From Acanthopleura granulata (lineage: Eukaryota; Mollusca; Polyplacophora; Chitonida; Chitonidae), in NCBI GenBank assembly GCA_016165875.1, contig JABBOT010000011.1:13083766-13147765 (forward strand): a stretch of DNA of 64,000 nucleotides, read 5' to 3'. Shown here piece by piece: positions 33,666 to 45,835 of this stretch (positions are counted from its first letter, which is position 1; each line of letters starts with the position of its first letter). The translations under genes were made by a program, and so were the position numbers. Below the pieces are notes generated by a model that did no database searches, had not been told where the DNA came from, and saw nothing but the letters and a program-made list of their open reading frames with translations.

Positions 33666-35097
33666 TGGTTCCAGTAGTCCAATACAATGTAAACACATCT
33701 CTTTAATAATAAAACATAGTCTATATTCAATAAACACCATAACGCGTTAACTTTCATTGTTTAGAGACCAACCTTCTACGAAAAGGACGTCGTTGTGACA
33801 TACATGACAAAACATTGCGACAATGAAGCCAAAGCAAACAAATACCTTTTTTCTGTGGTCTTCAAGACCTGGGCCCAGAATCTCAAAGTTTTCATAGACT
33901 TAGATATAAACTTAATTTGTGGTATTATTCTTGAACTTTGATTTGTTTATCTATTAAAAAAACTGTGATGGGAGCAAAAAATACAGAGACCGGGAAGAAC
34001 AAGTGAGCTGATATTTGAACGAACAAAAAATATTTGAAGATATTATATATTTTAAATTTTGGACACGAAAGCAGAAACACGCTCTTGGCAAGAAATAAAA
34101 ATTCCTAAGATCAGTCACAATTTAAGACAATAATAAACTGATATCAGGTTAAGACAAAGTCTGACTAAATCTATGGAAACTGTTATCCTTCATGGGGTCC
34201 GTTTCCACATTTATCGCTGCAAAGACATTCCGTTATCAAACAAGTTTTAAATGATGCGGTGAATCATGAATTATCGTTGAAACACATTCATTGGTATTTG
34301 ACGCACGTTACTCGATCAGAAAGTATAACCTGTGTTGACATAGCTCTCTCGGTTGTTATGCTTAGAGTAGGGAATTTAACTAGCCGCTTAGAAATGTCAA
34401 CATTGTCTCCAGGTCCTCATCCAGACTACAGTAACAACGTGCCGGCATCCAGTCCGTCCGTAATTCCCCGTTGTCTGCTGTCTTTTGATTACATCATTTC
34501 TGTTTGATGCCCCAACGTTGTTACATGATACTTTCAACATGATTAAACTCATCTGAAATAAACCCGTTGCAGGATATCCTTTATGAAACTGTTTATGCTT
34601 TTACCACATTCACCAAAGACACAAGAATTTCACGGACGATAAATGACTGTCAATCCTAATAGGGGCATAAAATAACCTGCTTTGGAGATAAGGAATACAT
34701 CACAGTATTCGGAAGTGAAACAAAAACCTCTTCTAAATGAGATAAAATTGCATGTGTCACAGTCAACGTGACTGATAAAACGGGCAGCCTGGGAATGTTT
34801 CAGTAGCTTCCCTGTCAGCCGCTAGGGTAAAAGAGGTGTGGGTTAAAACTTTTGCCTTTAATAGATGAATTGTGGTTTACACTGCGCTGTGTACTTGTGT
34901 GGTTCTGGTGACAATAAGCCGTCAACAGCGCCCGCGCAGTCCATTATGCAGTCTACTGTTCAATGAAGACCACTTGTCAAAACGTAAAATGGATGTGGCG
35001 GTCACATTTAGTAGTTTCCATTGTTTTTGGTATCATGTCCACAATTTTGTATGGTGACGCAATCGTTAGCAATGTTGATAGTCATTATAAACCATCT

Positions 35098-35284
35098 CAG
35101 TCCAGCTAACTTCCTCGCCAACCGAAAGTGGGAAGATCTGCCAGCAACCTGCTGAGGGTCGTGGGTTTTCCCTGGGTACTATCCGGTTTCCTCCCACCGT
35201 GGTGTTGGCCGCCGTCGTATAAGTAAAATATCTTCAGTACGGCGTAAAACACCAATGAAACAAATCAATCAATCGATAAATAAA
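35098..35284 (+). repeat. V-SINE (RUDI-like) 3' part, plus strand
   Basis: GGAAGATCTGCCAGCAACCT, GGTTTCCTCCCACCGTGG, GGCCGCCGTCGTATAAG and CAGTACGGCGTAAAACACCA then an AATCAATCGATAAATAAA tail. The tRNA head is missing; the V-domain core is well preserved. Confidence 0.82.
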
Positions 35285-36351
35285 ACTTAAACAAAGGGGT
35301 GCTGTTGGTGGACTCAGCATCCCCAAGACCCTGTCTGCTAGCATTACTTTTTATGTGATCGTTTTCGTTAAATGTGATTTAAAAGAGAGCTTTTTGAGTA
35401 ATTCAGGACCAGTGCATGGCGTTCAATAAAACATCGGCTTAGACGACTGCGGACGTAATTCTGCTTAAACCATTGTGCTACCTGTTGTGTAAATTGTTTA
35501 TGCTTTATACACATTTTTCTGAACAGATAAAAAGAAAGCCTTATTTGGGGTAATTGGTAGGAAATCATAATCACGACTTCTCAAAAAAAAAAAAAAAGAA
35601 ATGAGACATGAGAGTGAATTCCTTTCTGGTGGATCTACCAAAGGCAAGTGGAAAAAGGCCAGAAGTACTTTTCTTTCCCCCCACTCTATTTTGCTCCGGG
35701 AGTGAACATGCTGTTTGTTAATAATCGATAAGGAACACGCGTTTGATAAGTCAACACTTATTCTCTGTACACTCACGGGCTTCAAGAGGAGCCAGCTTTA
35801 TAGTACCCCATTCAGCTATGCAGAGTTACTGGGAAATGTTGTTCTATCTTCTCCCACAACCTTTATCCTCTACATTGATAGAACTGAACGAAACGCTGAG
35901 GACCAGACTTAAACATGTTGTCGAGGTCAACCTTTTCTATCAATTCCGAAGCCGTGCCCTTCTAAAACAACAGTCGCATACTTATCATTCTGACAATTTT
36001 TGAAGAAATCGAACGATTTTGATTAGTTCTTCAGAATAAATAACTTATTTATATCATGGCTGGAGAGCGGGATATGACTGAGTCAAGTACTATAAAGTGA
36101 TTTTCTCTGCCGCTTTCATTTGGCGAGTGAACGCTGGGTTAGAAAAAAGGAGTGAATAGAGACAAGATAACAGAAGAAAGGTTGAAATAGTTAGTTTGCT
36201 TGCTGGTATTTTATCGCTGCTTTTCAGGTTATTTTGGTCATCTGTTGGTGTATCCTTATTCCGCGTGCCGAGAATGGTGGGGCCAAGATTAACTACGTTT
36301 GTTTGAGTCATATGCATAACTGGACTGATCTCCGTATCTACTGTTTAACAT

Positions 36352-36460
36352 ATATTTATTTATTTATTTGATTGGATTTTTACGCCATACTCTAGACAGT
36401 AAATAAATAAATAAAAAAAATAAATAGATAAGCAAATAAATTAATTAATAAGTTAATAAA
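36352..36460 (-). repeat. V-SINE tail fragment plus AT-rich simple repeat
   Basis: TTTATTTGATTGGATTTTTA then CGCCATACTC is the inverse of a SINE 3' end; it is followed by AAATA-type simple repeats. Confidence 0.65.
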
Positions 36461-36888
36461 CAGAAATTCGACGTTGGCCATTTTTACAGCCAGGGTCGTA
36501 ATGTAATGTACAGGAATGCACATGTGCCTGGGAGACCTATTTACGTTGAACCTCTGGATCACGAAGCCGACTTAGACTTACGTCAAAACAATTTACCTTG
36601 GGCTGTTTCGGCAAGAAGCCATAACATCACGAATACCAAATACCGGTATGTCGTTAGAATGTGATGCCATCCCCTTTGAGAACCAGCCCCTTGTTGTCAT
36701 GGGGTCAAGTGCAAGTAAGGCTTTGAATCTCAGTGCTTTGTGAATAAGGCACGTGTCTCCAAGATAACAAAGCTATCTTTCACTTTAGTAAGATTTGGTC
36801 GTATTATTCTTTAAGTTTTATTTGAAATTAAAAGCAAATTTTCATTTTTGTCATGCTGGCCCCAGACAACTATTGATATTAGATTAAT

Positions 36889-37137
36889 TTTATTTGTTTA
36901 TTTCAGTGATGTTTTACGCCATACTGAAGAATATTTCACTGATACTACGGCGGCTAGCATTATGGTGGGAGCCAATCGGGTAGAGCCCCGGGTGAAACAC
37001 ACTACCATCCGCAGGTTCCTGGCGGACCTTCCCAAGTACGGCCGGAGATAACGCCAGCAAGAGGTGGACTTGAACTCACAGCGGCCGCAATCTTGAGAGG
37101 CAACTGAGCCATTGGCGCGATAACCACCTGGGCCACC
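36889..37137 (-). repeat. V-SINE (RUDI-like), nearly full length
   Basis: Tail, GAAGAATATTTCACTGATAC, GCTAGCATTATGGTGGGAGC, GGACTTGAACTCACAGCGGC (inverted B box) and a tRNA-head remnant ending GGGCCACC. Confidence 0.82.
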
Positions 37138-37539
37138 ACCTGGTATTAGAATAAAAGTCCTTCAAGTTAATCGCAGTTTTGACGCGGTAAATTGTATTTG
37201 GGACAAAGTCTGATCTATGTCTAATGCAGCTTCGTGATTCTCCGGCTTGTTTTGTTAAGAGTCGGTGGGTCTCTAGTATGGAAAGAAACAAAAACATATC
37301 CTCTCTATATAAATAGACACGAGCAAATGAATTAAACTGCTTCAGTGGTCCTCTTCAGCGACCCGTCGAGCAAGCTATTAAAACTGTCTAAAAATGATTT
37401 CCTTTTTATATATACATTCCCACGAATCAAAGCCATACATTCTCTCAACACAAGAATTCCTTCACATAATGATATACATGTATCTTTGAAAAAATAAAAA
37501 TCCGGAAAATTCTCAGCTCATTTACACTGAAAGTTGAAG

Positions 37540-37915
37540 TCAATGGTATGACAAGACGTTTTGTTATTTATTCTCTCTAATTTTGCATACTTGCAAAACA
37601 GTTATACACATATCCGATTCTTATGTACACATGCACTTATGAATTTGTCGAAAAAACCTGGTGTAAACATTGACACATATGTATAAACCATTCATAAATG
37701 TAAAAAACGTTTAATTGCTAATGCAATATGTTCGAAAGATTTCTGCATATATGTACCAAACATTTCACGTATGTATAAATGAGTTTTACGTAATTACAAT
37801 AAAATACAATAAAAGTTTGTTACATATGTACAATTCTTTGTGCACACGTGCAATTCTTTTATATCTGTTTTACTTTAACCTTTGTAAAAAAGAATTGCAC
37901 ATGTGTTTAATAGTC
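37540..37915. repeat. array of CACATATGTAC-like palindromic words
   Basis: Palindromic words such as ACATATGTAC, GTACACATGC, GCACACGTGC and ACACATATGT recur many times. ACACGTGCAATTCTTTT (37845-37861) has an inverted partner AAAGAATTGCACATGTGT near 37890-37907. It may be a decayed foldback. Confidence 0.4.
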
Positions 37916-38759
37916 ATTGTCTGAATCAAGAGTGGGCCTTTCTGTCCCTGAGTGCAAGATGAGTAGGCTCAAACAGTGTATCCATGGCGGGACCGCCGAC
38001 AAGGGACCGAGTCACGTTTGAACAGGTTGCCACTTGCCTCAAACAAAACACCACAAAAAAGTACAACTATTTGTATACAATGTTTGTTACTCAATTTTAT
38101 GGATTTCAATTTTAGATGTACTTGTGAATAAGCAGAGAATGTACATCTGGGATATACGACGTACATAAGAGTGCCATTTCCCCTTGAAGTACATGGCTTG
38201 GAAGGCTAGGGTTCGGAGATCTGTTCGTCCCTGTAATATCTCTCACAAATCAAAGAAACCTCCGCAAAGCTGAGTGCAATCAAAGGAATCTTTTTAAGAA
38301 TTTTTCTTATGTACACTAAATCATGTTAGCAACGGTAACCGATTTTCGGAATTTCGGTTGATACAAGCAACGGCAAGTCCCAGAATGGAGCTTCCCAAGC
38401 CTCCTCATGTCGGGGAGAAAATGATTTATTGATTTATTTGAATTTCCAGACAGCGATAAGAGTTACACAAGACCCCGCCAAAAGAAACACATAGACACTC
38501 AAGTAAATTCCATACATATAACTGATTACTATAATCTTAGGAGTACAATTTACATACAATATACAAAAACAATACAAAAACTAACAAAAGTATAGTTTCT
38601 CACGGACGTTACAGCAGACCACAGTTCCGTCTAAAACGCGAATCTCGGTCCAGAGAAATGGGATAATCCACAGTTTCCTGTGGAGAAAGTGCAGGATATC
38701 ATAATCTTCCAAGTGAAGCTCGGTCGTATGTACGGCAAGCCGAAGAGGGTTAGTATCAA

Positions 38760-38772
38760 CCCCCCCCCCCCC
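38760..38772 (+). repeat. poly(C) run
   Basis: About 13 consecutive C. Confidence 0.9.
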
Positions 38773-39029
38773 AGCTCGCCAACACACTTACACGTGGAGC
38801 TGGTAAGTGGAAATGCACGAACATGGGAGATTCAGCCCTCAGGCTTGAAACAAAATGATCTCTTCTCTTTCAGTGTAAACTGAGATAAAAGACATGTCAC
38901 ACAACAAAAGGAAAATGAGTAATGCAAGCTCAGAAATGAAATCTCCAACAAAACAGCGAATGATAAAACACTCGCTCAAATCATTCAGAACTACAGCAGA
39001 AACGTCACAAGTTACTACTGCAAAAACTT

Positions 39030-39215
39030 GTACGTCAAGGATATTCCATCAAACGCCTTTACTCTAAGTTTCTTCAATTTCACAATGAGTGTACCTCTTT
39101 TGTTGGTTTATACGGACGGAATATTCTGAATCTCTCGAACTGTGTTTTATAATTGTGTCTAATTCCGATTAACCCCGGATTAGGGGCTGTATGTTCACCG
39201 TGTTGAGCGTGGGGA
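39030..39215 (+). repeat. dispersed repeat A, copy 1
   Basis: ACGTCAAGGATATTCCATCA, CACAATGAGTGTACCTCTTT, GTGTCTAATTCCGATTAACC and GTGTTGAGCGTG blocks are shared with 51230-51400, partly with 60878-60960, and in inverse with 62895-62975. The family is unnamed. Confidence 0.6.
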
Positions 39216-40346
39216 TGAAGAGAATAAAGCCTCTTCACGTCTGAAATACAGCTGATGGATGTTGCAAATCCCAGTGTGCAGGGAATCGCATCGTACTGTC
39301 AACCTCTTCCACGCTACAGTTAAGCAAACCCACGCGACAGTTAAACACACCCACACGACATTGCATTTTAAAATCAATATCACACGTACTTTAACACAAA
39401 CAAACAGGTGTTTTATGCTCTTATAAACTTTTGCATGATGTTGCTGATTTCTTGGCGATACCAAAAGTATTTATTCAATGTCGTTTTCCACAATCCTGTC
39501 CGATTTTAGGACGGGAACAAAAGAAACCCCAATGACAAAACATTCGGAAAACTGTCCATCGGCAGTGATTGTGTTGCAACTTTACGATCACTTTCATGAA
39601 ATCCTCCATTCTCTAAAGTTGTGTTACGAGGTGTACTATCATGCGAACCTCCGCGAATTGCCCTCCAAAGATATTTCATTATGCTTCCTATCTGGTACTT
39701 CGATCTGTCAAATATATAGTTTAAAACACGAATGGCAGAAACAAGAAGACCTTGGAAATCCCAAAGATTAGGGTTTTCCCAGATGAAATTGAAAACAATG
39801 GGCGATAAGATATGAATGCATTTTTCTGACGTTTGAACAAGTTCTCTTACATGGAAAGCTATGCTTTAAAAAAAGTCCACAACTTTCGGCTCATCCCCAG
39901 TATATTTAAGGTCCAAACAACGTAGACAGCAATAAGAACACCACAGGCTCTATTTATGTTCACAGACATTCGCTTACTTTAGCTAATTAGCAGTGTATGT
40001 ACTATAAGAGATGTCCGAGGCATAGAGAGAAAGTAACATCTCGCATTAGCTAAAAATCTTGAGTAAGACCTTCGATGTTATCAAAGTAAATAAAAAAAAT
40101 ATACGACAAAGTTAATTCTCGTCTGGAAAGGATGTGATTAACAACTATATCAGCCGAGTCAGGTGCTCTTAGTGGGCCACAACCATTTTTCTGAAAATAA
40201 AATGTAAGATTGTTTTTTGCTACCACAGGCTACAGGTGATGCTCACGCCTGACGAGTACCAGTCGGTAGATGTTCGTTGTCACAGACTAACAAATAACAA
40301 CAGGTGAGGATAAACCCGTACTATTCCTTTGTGGACATTATTCAGT

Positions 40347-41390
40347 TTAGTAACGATCTCTTGGCGTGGTATGAGTTGCGGATGTTGACCATGGCTCAAC
40401 GCGCGAACCCGGACGAAAACATCCGCAACAGAAAAACATATACAAAAGATTTTTCATGTGAGATTTGAACGAAGGATAAATGACGGAATAGATGATGACG
40501 TTGACGAAGCAGTTGCTGTTTGCGATCCACATAAGGGTAAAGGCCAACCAACCCGGTGAGCGAAGATCAGGACTAAAAGCTTCCAAGATTGCCATGGTTG
40601 AATACGGTCCCCAAGTCAAGAAATACAACACCGTCGTCACGATTAGCAGCCGGACGGCTTTCTCTTCACGCGAGGTCGAAATAGGTCGCGTTAATCTTGT
40701 TCCCGTCCTCGCAGAGTTCCCTGAACCATTTTTAAGGAACGTTGCTTGCTTAAGGGCCCTAGCAACTGATGCTGTGGTGAAAATTATGACAGATCCACTC
40801 AGAACTGGAATCATAAACCCTGTTGCGATGCACAGCCATTCAGCTTCCCAATACAAACCACACATACTGGTTTCCGGTTGGAACCGGAAGTACAGGAAAT
40901 CAACTTTTGTCATGTTTGGTGTTAGGAAAGTGAGTATAGCCAACGTCCACAAGGAACAAACCATCAACAATGAAGTCCGAGCTGTTAGTTTATGTTTGTA
41001 GAACAATGGATGACGGGTGGCGATGTAACGTTCAACACCGATGACACCAACGCTCCAAATGGACACCGCGCAACATGATCCATGAGCTATGCCGCTTACC
41101 TGACACCAGATGGCGCCGTATGGCCAAGTGCCGGTGATCGCCGGAGCTAGGGACGGTAGACAAGCAATCAGTCCAGTGCAAAAATCCGCCGTTGTCAAAT
41201 TTGTCAGGAAAATGTTGGTGGCAGCAGACATTTGTTTAGTCATCCTCAGAACAATGAAATTAATCAAATTGCTTAAAATTATCGTCACGGATACAATTAG
41301 GACCACTGTGATGCGTGCTGCCATCATCACCGTTGTGTGTTCCAGACCGTGTAACCTGGTGCTGTTGTAGTTTGATTCATTGGATTCCAT
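40347..41390 (-). CDS. Class A (rhodopsin-like) GPCR, orphan paralogue 1
   Basis: A single uninterrupted frame of 347 aa with ATG at 41388-41390. Seven membrane segments are visible. Landmarks: N41 (1.50), LTTAD with D69 (2.50), C96 (3.25), E120-R121-Y122, W148 (4.50), C177 in loop 2, P195 (5.50), TWGP with W260 and P262, and NVIIY at 297-301, where the usual Pro of NPxxY is Val. Two N-glycosylation sites (N4, N9) precede TM1, and a CCGC cluster (321-324) after helix 8 could be palmitoylated. Loop 3 is short and basic. TM7 (WIANSNCFVNVIIYS) recalls the GPR21/GPR52 and aminergic branch, but the ligand is unknown. The lack of introns suggests an origin by retroposition or an ancient intron loss. 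A second intact copy and a broken copy lie to the right on the same strand. Confidence 0.93.
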   Translation of the reverse strand: MESNESNYNSTRLHGLEHTTVMMAARITVVLIVSVTIILSNLINFIVLRMTKQMSAATNIFLTNLTTADFCTGLIACLPSLAPAITGTWPYGAIWCQVSGIAHGSCCAVSIWSVGVIGVERYIATRHPLFYKHKLTARTSLLMVCSLWTLAILTFLTPNMTKVDFLYFRFQPETSMCGLYWEAEWLCIATGFMIPVLSGSVIIFTTASVARALKQATFLKNGSGNSARTGTRLTRPISTSREEKAVRLLIVTTVLYFLTWGPYSTMAILEAFSPDLRSPGWLAFTLMWIANSNCFVNVIIYSVIYPSFKSHMKNLLYMFFCCGCFRPGSRVEPWSTSATHTTPRDRY

Positions 41391-42779
41391 CCTGTTTTTT
41401 TTTTTTGGAAAATTTTAATTTGTATAACACTGGCCTGAAATTAAATAGTCTTCGTGAGAAGTCAAGAACTTTTCACCTTAAAGTTCTATTAAGAAATTCT
41501 TGTTGCAAAATATTATAGGCATTGCAGTCCCGAATCTAGATAAAATATATTTAACAAATACCGTGAGTTCTTGTTTTCATATTGGAAGCACCATGAACTT
41601 CATTAGGCATGACAAGTACAGACTATCCGGAAGATCACCAATGTTTTAATCCATGCATGCCTTTTTCACACTGACGCCTTTCACAACACACAGAGTTGAA
41701 TATGATATCAATGTTGTAATGTCCATTTTCAAACTGATCTACTTACAGCCAGTTCGTTATCATTTGAGAATATGACACCCCGCACCTCAGTTGCTCCATG
41801 AACCTGACTTCCGCAGACAATTTCAGCACTCACTAGACCACATTTAAAACACAATAGATGACCCAGTAGCAGTGCCGTTGTTGGGGTACTTTTTTTAGTG
41901 TGTAACTCAGCTTGGGCCTGACCCAGCTAGCAAACTCACAGCAACAATGAACCTATTATGTTATTTAGTAAATCTGAATTTACGTAATAACTGTTACCCA
42001 TCATACCAGTGATGAATACATTGCTCGATGTCCATTGTCAGAAAAAGCACCCAATCAAACTCAAACGATTTTTGTTTATCTCTTCCTCTTATCACAATCA
42101 AGGTCGGAATATGAAAAGAGGAAAAAAAAAAGGGTGAATGCTCTTCGGGTGACTCTAGAGATAACGTCACACAGATAACACGCGTGTTTCTTGGGAAGAC
42201 TATCTGCTTTGCAATCGGAGAATGAGTGTCGTCCATTGATTGTCAGTTTACCCCAAGTATTGTGCCGTGCAGGTAAGATAAAGTCACTTACTTCCTCTTT
42301 GTCTCCTACGGCCATCAGAGAGAATCCGCTCAAAGTCGAGAACAGCTTTGGCAAATTGCTGTTTTATCTACCCGCATTATCTTTGCCTTCTTTTTCGAAA
42401 AACCATCTTCTGAAAGGGATCGATATCGAACACTTCAAAGGCCCGACATCTGCCTGGCTAGCTATAGAGGAAAAATAAAAATGTTTGGGAGGTAGAAAAG
42501 ATTTCAGCAAGAGAAAACACGATAGTGCAGGAATCCTCCTGTTTGAGCGTTGAGATATTGAGCTAGTACTTCACACAAATATTTTAGTGGCTTGTACATG
42601 AACAAACAATCTAGCGTGTTTATAACTCTCACAAAAAAAGCGACTAAACGCCTTCCGTCTTTGTGAAGCGGCCCATGATCAATGTGATTTTTGTGACATC
42701 GTCTTCAACAGACAGTCCATGTCATCGGAGAAAACTGTAAATACAGGGATATAGTTTACATCAAAAGTGGCGTAAACAT

Positions 42780-43330
42780 TGAAGGAGCATAACACTAAAG
42801 AGATGCATCCACACTTGTCAGCTATTATACGAATCGTTCCCTTACAGCTGAAATGTGGAATACAACTGTATGAATTTGTCATCTACGGAAAAGACGTATC
42901 TACTGCTGTTATTGATTACTCTCCGAATGTACGCGTAAGTCTATGCGAAACGTGTTCTCATGGCTGAGCTGTGGTGCACGACTCTTCAATTTGTCACGAA
43001 CGGAAAATAATTATCCGCCGGTGTTAGTGTCTATACGAAACGTGTTCTCATGGCCGAAATGTGGAGCACCACTGTTCACTTTGTCGCGAATAGAACAGAT
43101 GTACTCACACCTGTTAGTTTTCTTATGGCTGAAAAGCACAGTACACATTTGCTACCAAAGGAAAACATTTACCCGGAGATCCTATCTTTCAAATGGAACG
43201 TTTTCTCATGGCTTAAATGTGGTAGAGACCTGTACACATATGCCACCAACGGTATGTGTGTATCCACTGAAGTCCTGTTATGGGTGAAACATTGTACAGC
43301 ACTGCTGCCACCTCTGGGAAATCTGTCCCC
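42780..43330 (+). repeat. 75-116-bp degenerate tandem repeat
   Basis: Units with CGAAACGTGTTCTCATGGCT, GAAATGTGG and TTTGTCACGAACGGAAAA follow one another. The TGGCTGA anchor lies near 42845, 42961, 43051, 43126, 43209 and 43277; the best pair is exactly 90 bp apart. A 90-bp period keeps frames open, so the 114- and 103-codon frames here are by-products. Confidence 0.75.
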
Positions 43331-44329
43331 ACAAGCATACCTCAAATTAAACTTCAGTTGAATGTCAAGATAGGCGTGCTCGACACAAGACCCTATATCC
43401 GCCAGCCGTGGCGTTACTTAGCACTAATCACTGCTAATCGTTGGCTTGTCAGATTGTCTATGTAGGTGATAAAAGATCTGTTCAGTGGCGGTCGATAGCT
43501 TACCGGAAACTTTAAGCCATTCACCTACCTTGCCATGTGTAACGGTAATCAAAAATAACGGAGCCGTAAAATCTTCCCATGGTGGTATTGTCCAGCTAGC
43601 TCTGAGGTACTGCCTTACAAAGCGGAAATGTTCAATGATGGTAGTCGCTGTCATTAGGGTGAATGTAGAGATGAAAGGGTAGGTACGTCCCTAGCACATT
43701 TATTTTCATTTCATAAGAGACAAATGAGATCCAGACATATGTCTACTGATGTGTATCATTAACTAGTATTGTATCTGATATCACCGATATATTTGTTTTG
43801 CATCATGCTATCAGTTGACGCACCCACAGAATAATGCAGTTTATAACAAATGACCCATTACTTATCTTTCGTGCGTGTTTCAGCTTTTCTTCTTTTTTTT
43901 TTTCGTTGCCATTGGACACCTTTGCCAACAGGAACTCTCAAAAACGGTCCGGTGAAGAACAATAACACTGTGTAATCCAATACCAGACGTCAACGTGACC
44001 AGCCGACCAGAAATTATTGCCATTCTGAAGGTCAGCTAATTAATGATGTTTGTGTTAACCTAGACAATGGAAACCTACTAGAAGACTAGAAGTACCTATC
44101 TGCCTAGCAACCACAGCTTTCACTGTTTGTCCTGGGCCTCGGTTATCAAGTGCTACCTGTTAGCATGCAGGCTCACTCTTGTCAAGACTTTCAAATTTTT
44201 TCCTTCATGGACAAAACAACGCTGCAAAATCTTTAAAAATATCGCTGACACAGATTTAGCATCCCCTCAAAATAATATGGTAATTAAAACTAACATAATA
44301 CATATGTATTATTTTCACTTCAACTGGAT

Positions 44330-45300
44330 GTGTTACATTAGGATAATAAAATCCCATAATGTAACAATTACTACACTATGGGTAGTAATTGCCATCGATA
44401 ATTAGTACAATATGGGTAGCAATGGCTACTTGTAATCTAGCATTGCTACATTATACGAAGCAAGTCTTACCCGTTGTGTAATCATTGATAATCCACTTTG
44501 TGCCCATTATGTAATCAAAATTAATTTCTTCTAAACTAATATGCTGGTGTAAACAGAATGATGCCTGGAGATAAAATGACATTTGCACATATTGTAGAAT
44601 ATGCTGTTAGATCGACATGGGGTTACATTAGATGTAGGTTTGGCTTTCACTGGTTCATTGATCTAAGGTATAATCAAAAACTGTGATCAAGGTCTTGTGC
44701 TCGAATTCAGTGTCCTCCACTTGATTGGGTCTTTAAGTCAGTGGATCTGTAAAGTATCTGGCGAAGGTAGGTACATAGTTTCCCAAGGGCTTACCCCTAC
44801 ACACAAATAATACGAGACAGCTCTTGCAATATATATTCGGAGGATTATCCCTTCTTTGTTCATAAAAAGTTCTTGAATTTCAGGATTGCTCAAGCTTAAA
44901 TTTGAAGGCTAGCCTGGTTCAGTTACGTCACCAATTAACACAACAGTGTTTTCACTTTTTACCAACTGGACCTACCTGATAACGGAATGGGAAGGAAGTG
45001 AAAAGATATTAAAGCAGGGGCGTCATTATTGACCATGGACATCCCAGCTGAATGCGGACGTGTTTCATTACGGACACCTGGATGTAATCTTCCGAAACAT
45101 ACATGGGTGAGGCCTACCCATAGTGTATTACATATTACATGTTGGGCAGACACCACTCGGTGATTGTTTCCCATAATGTAGTATTATTACATTACAGGTG
45201 ATATTTGCTACCCATGATGTTGTTATGTTACACTATGGGCAGCACTTGATACACGTAATGTAATACTATTACATTACAGGTAGCAAGTGCTACACAACAG
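44330..45300. mobile_element. Foldback element with subterminal repeats (about 970 bp)
   Basis: Words such as CACTATGGGTAGTAATTG, CCCATAATGTA and TAATGTAATACTATTACATT are repeated at both ends in inverse orientation (44350-44480 against 45110-45300). The middle is unique AT-rich DNA without coding sequence. The structure fits a non-autonomous DNA element with repeated subterminal sites. Confidence 0.65.
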
Positions 45301-45707
45301 GTGTCTACATGGCCCTATTTGTGTGCAAAACACAGTGGGAAGCTCGTAAAACTCCTTCCCGTATTTAACAAAAGGCTCCAAAGCTGTGTACTCTTTTGTT
45401 CTTTCCAGGTAGCACGTCACACTTTTAGGTGTATGTATGCTCACAAAACACTTAGGCAGTGCACAAGCCCCACAGCGTCAGAGCAAGAAACAAAGCATTT
45501 ATTTGAACCCTTCCATTAAGCAAACAACTTTCAAGGCGTTAACAGAACTAAGCCTGTACAACTTATGAGGTCACAAACCAGGATGAAAACATAAAATAAG
45601 TGAGGCTTAAGTGTGGTGTAAAGGTTTTTAAGTTATCCCATCTTAAATTAAAAATGCGATGTTATCTCATTTTAGTAGCAGGACAAAAAATATCTTAGTA
45701 GTTTTTT

Positions 45708-45835
45708 TGGAAGTGGGTGGCACCAGACCTAAACCATGGCCATATTTTATGACGTGCTTGATAACTCAACATTTAACCTGGAATGGTAACGGGCCATGGG
45801 ATACGATCTGTTACAAAAATCGCGTCACCTATATT
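45708..45835 (+). repeat. dispersed repeat C, copy 2
   Basis: Shares AGACCTAAAC, TTTTATGACGTGCTTGATAA, TTTAACCTGGAA and CATGGGATACG with 25190-25345. Confidence 0.55.

Larger units (their letters stand above)
31424..40346. other. Gene-free interval with repeats
   Basis: The interval holds repeat B (31825), MITE M1 (32624-33130), hairpin M2 (33558-33665), SINE pieces (35098, 36352, 36889), a palindromic CACATATGTAC-rich zone (37540-37915) and repeat A (39030). No gene is supported; the ATG frame at 39478-39771 (97 codons) has no recognisable domain. Confidence 0.5.

Noticed and set aside
39478..39771. 97-codon ATG frame
   Set aside because: No domain, repeat or splice support.
40492..41001. 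169-codon frame opposite GPCR 1 (and its twin at 57895-58404)
   Set aside because: Antisense shadow of a well-supported seven-helix receptor.
42943..43361. Overlapping plus-strand frames of 114 and 103 codons
   Set aside because: Both arise from the tandem repeat; two frames being open at once fits repeat structure, not coding.
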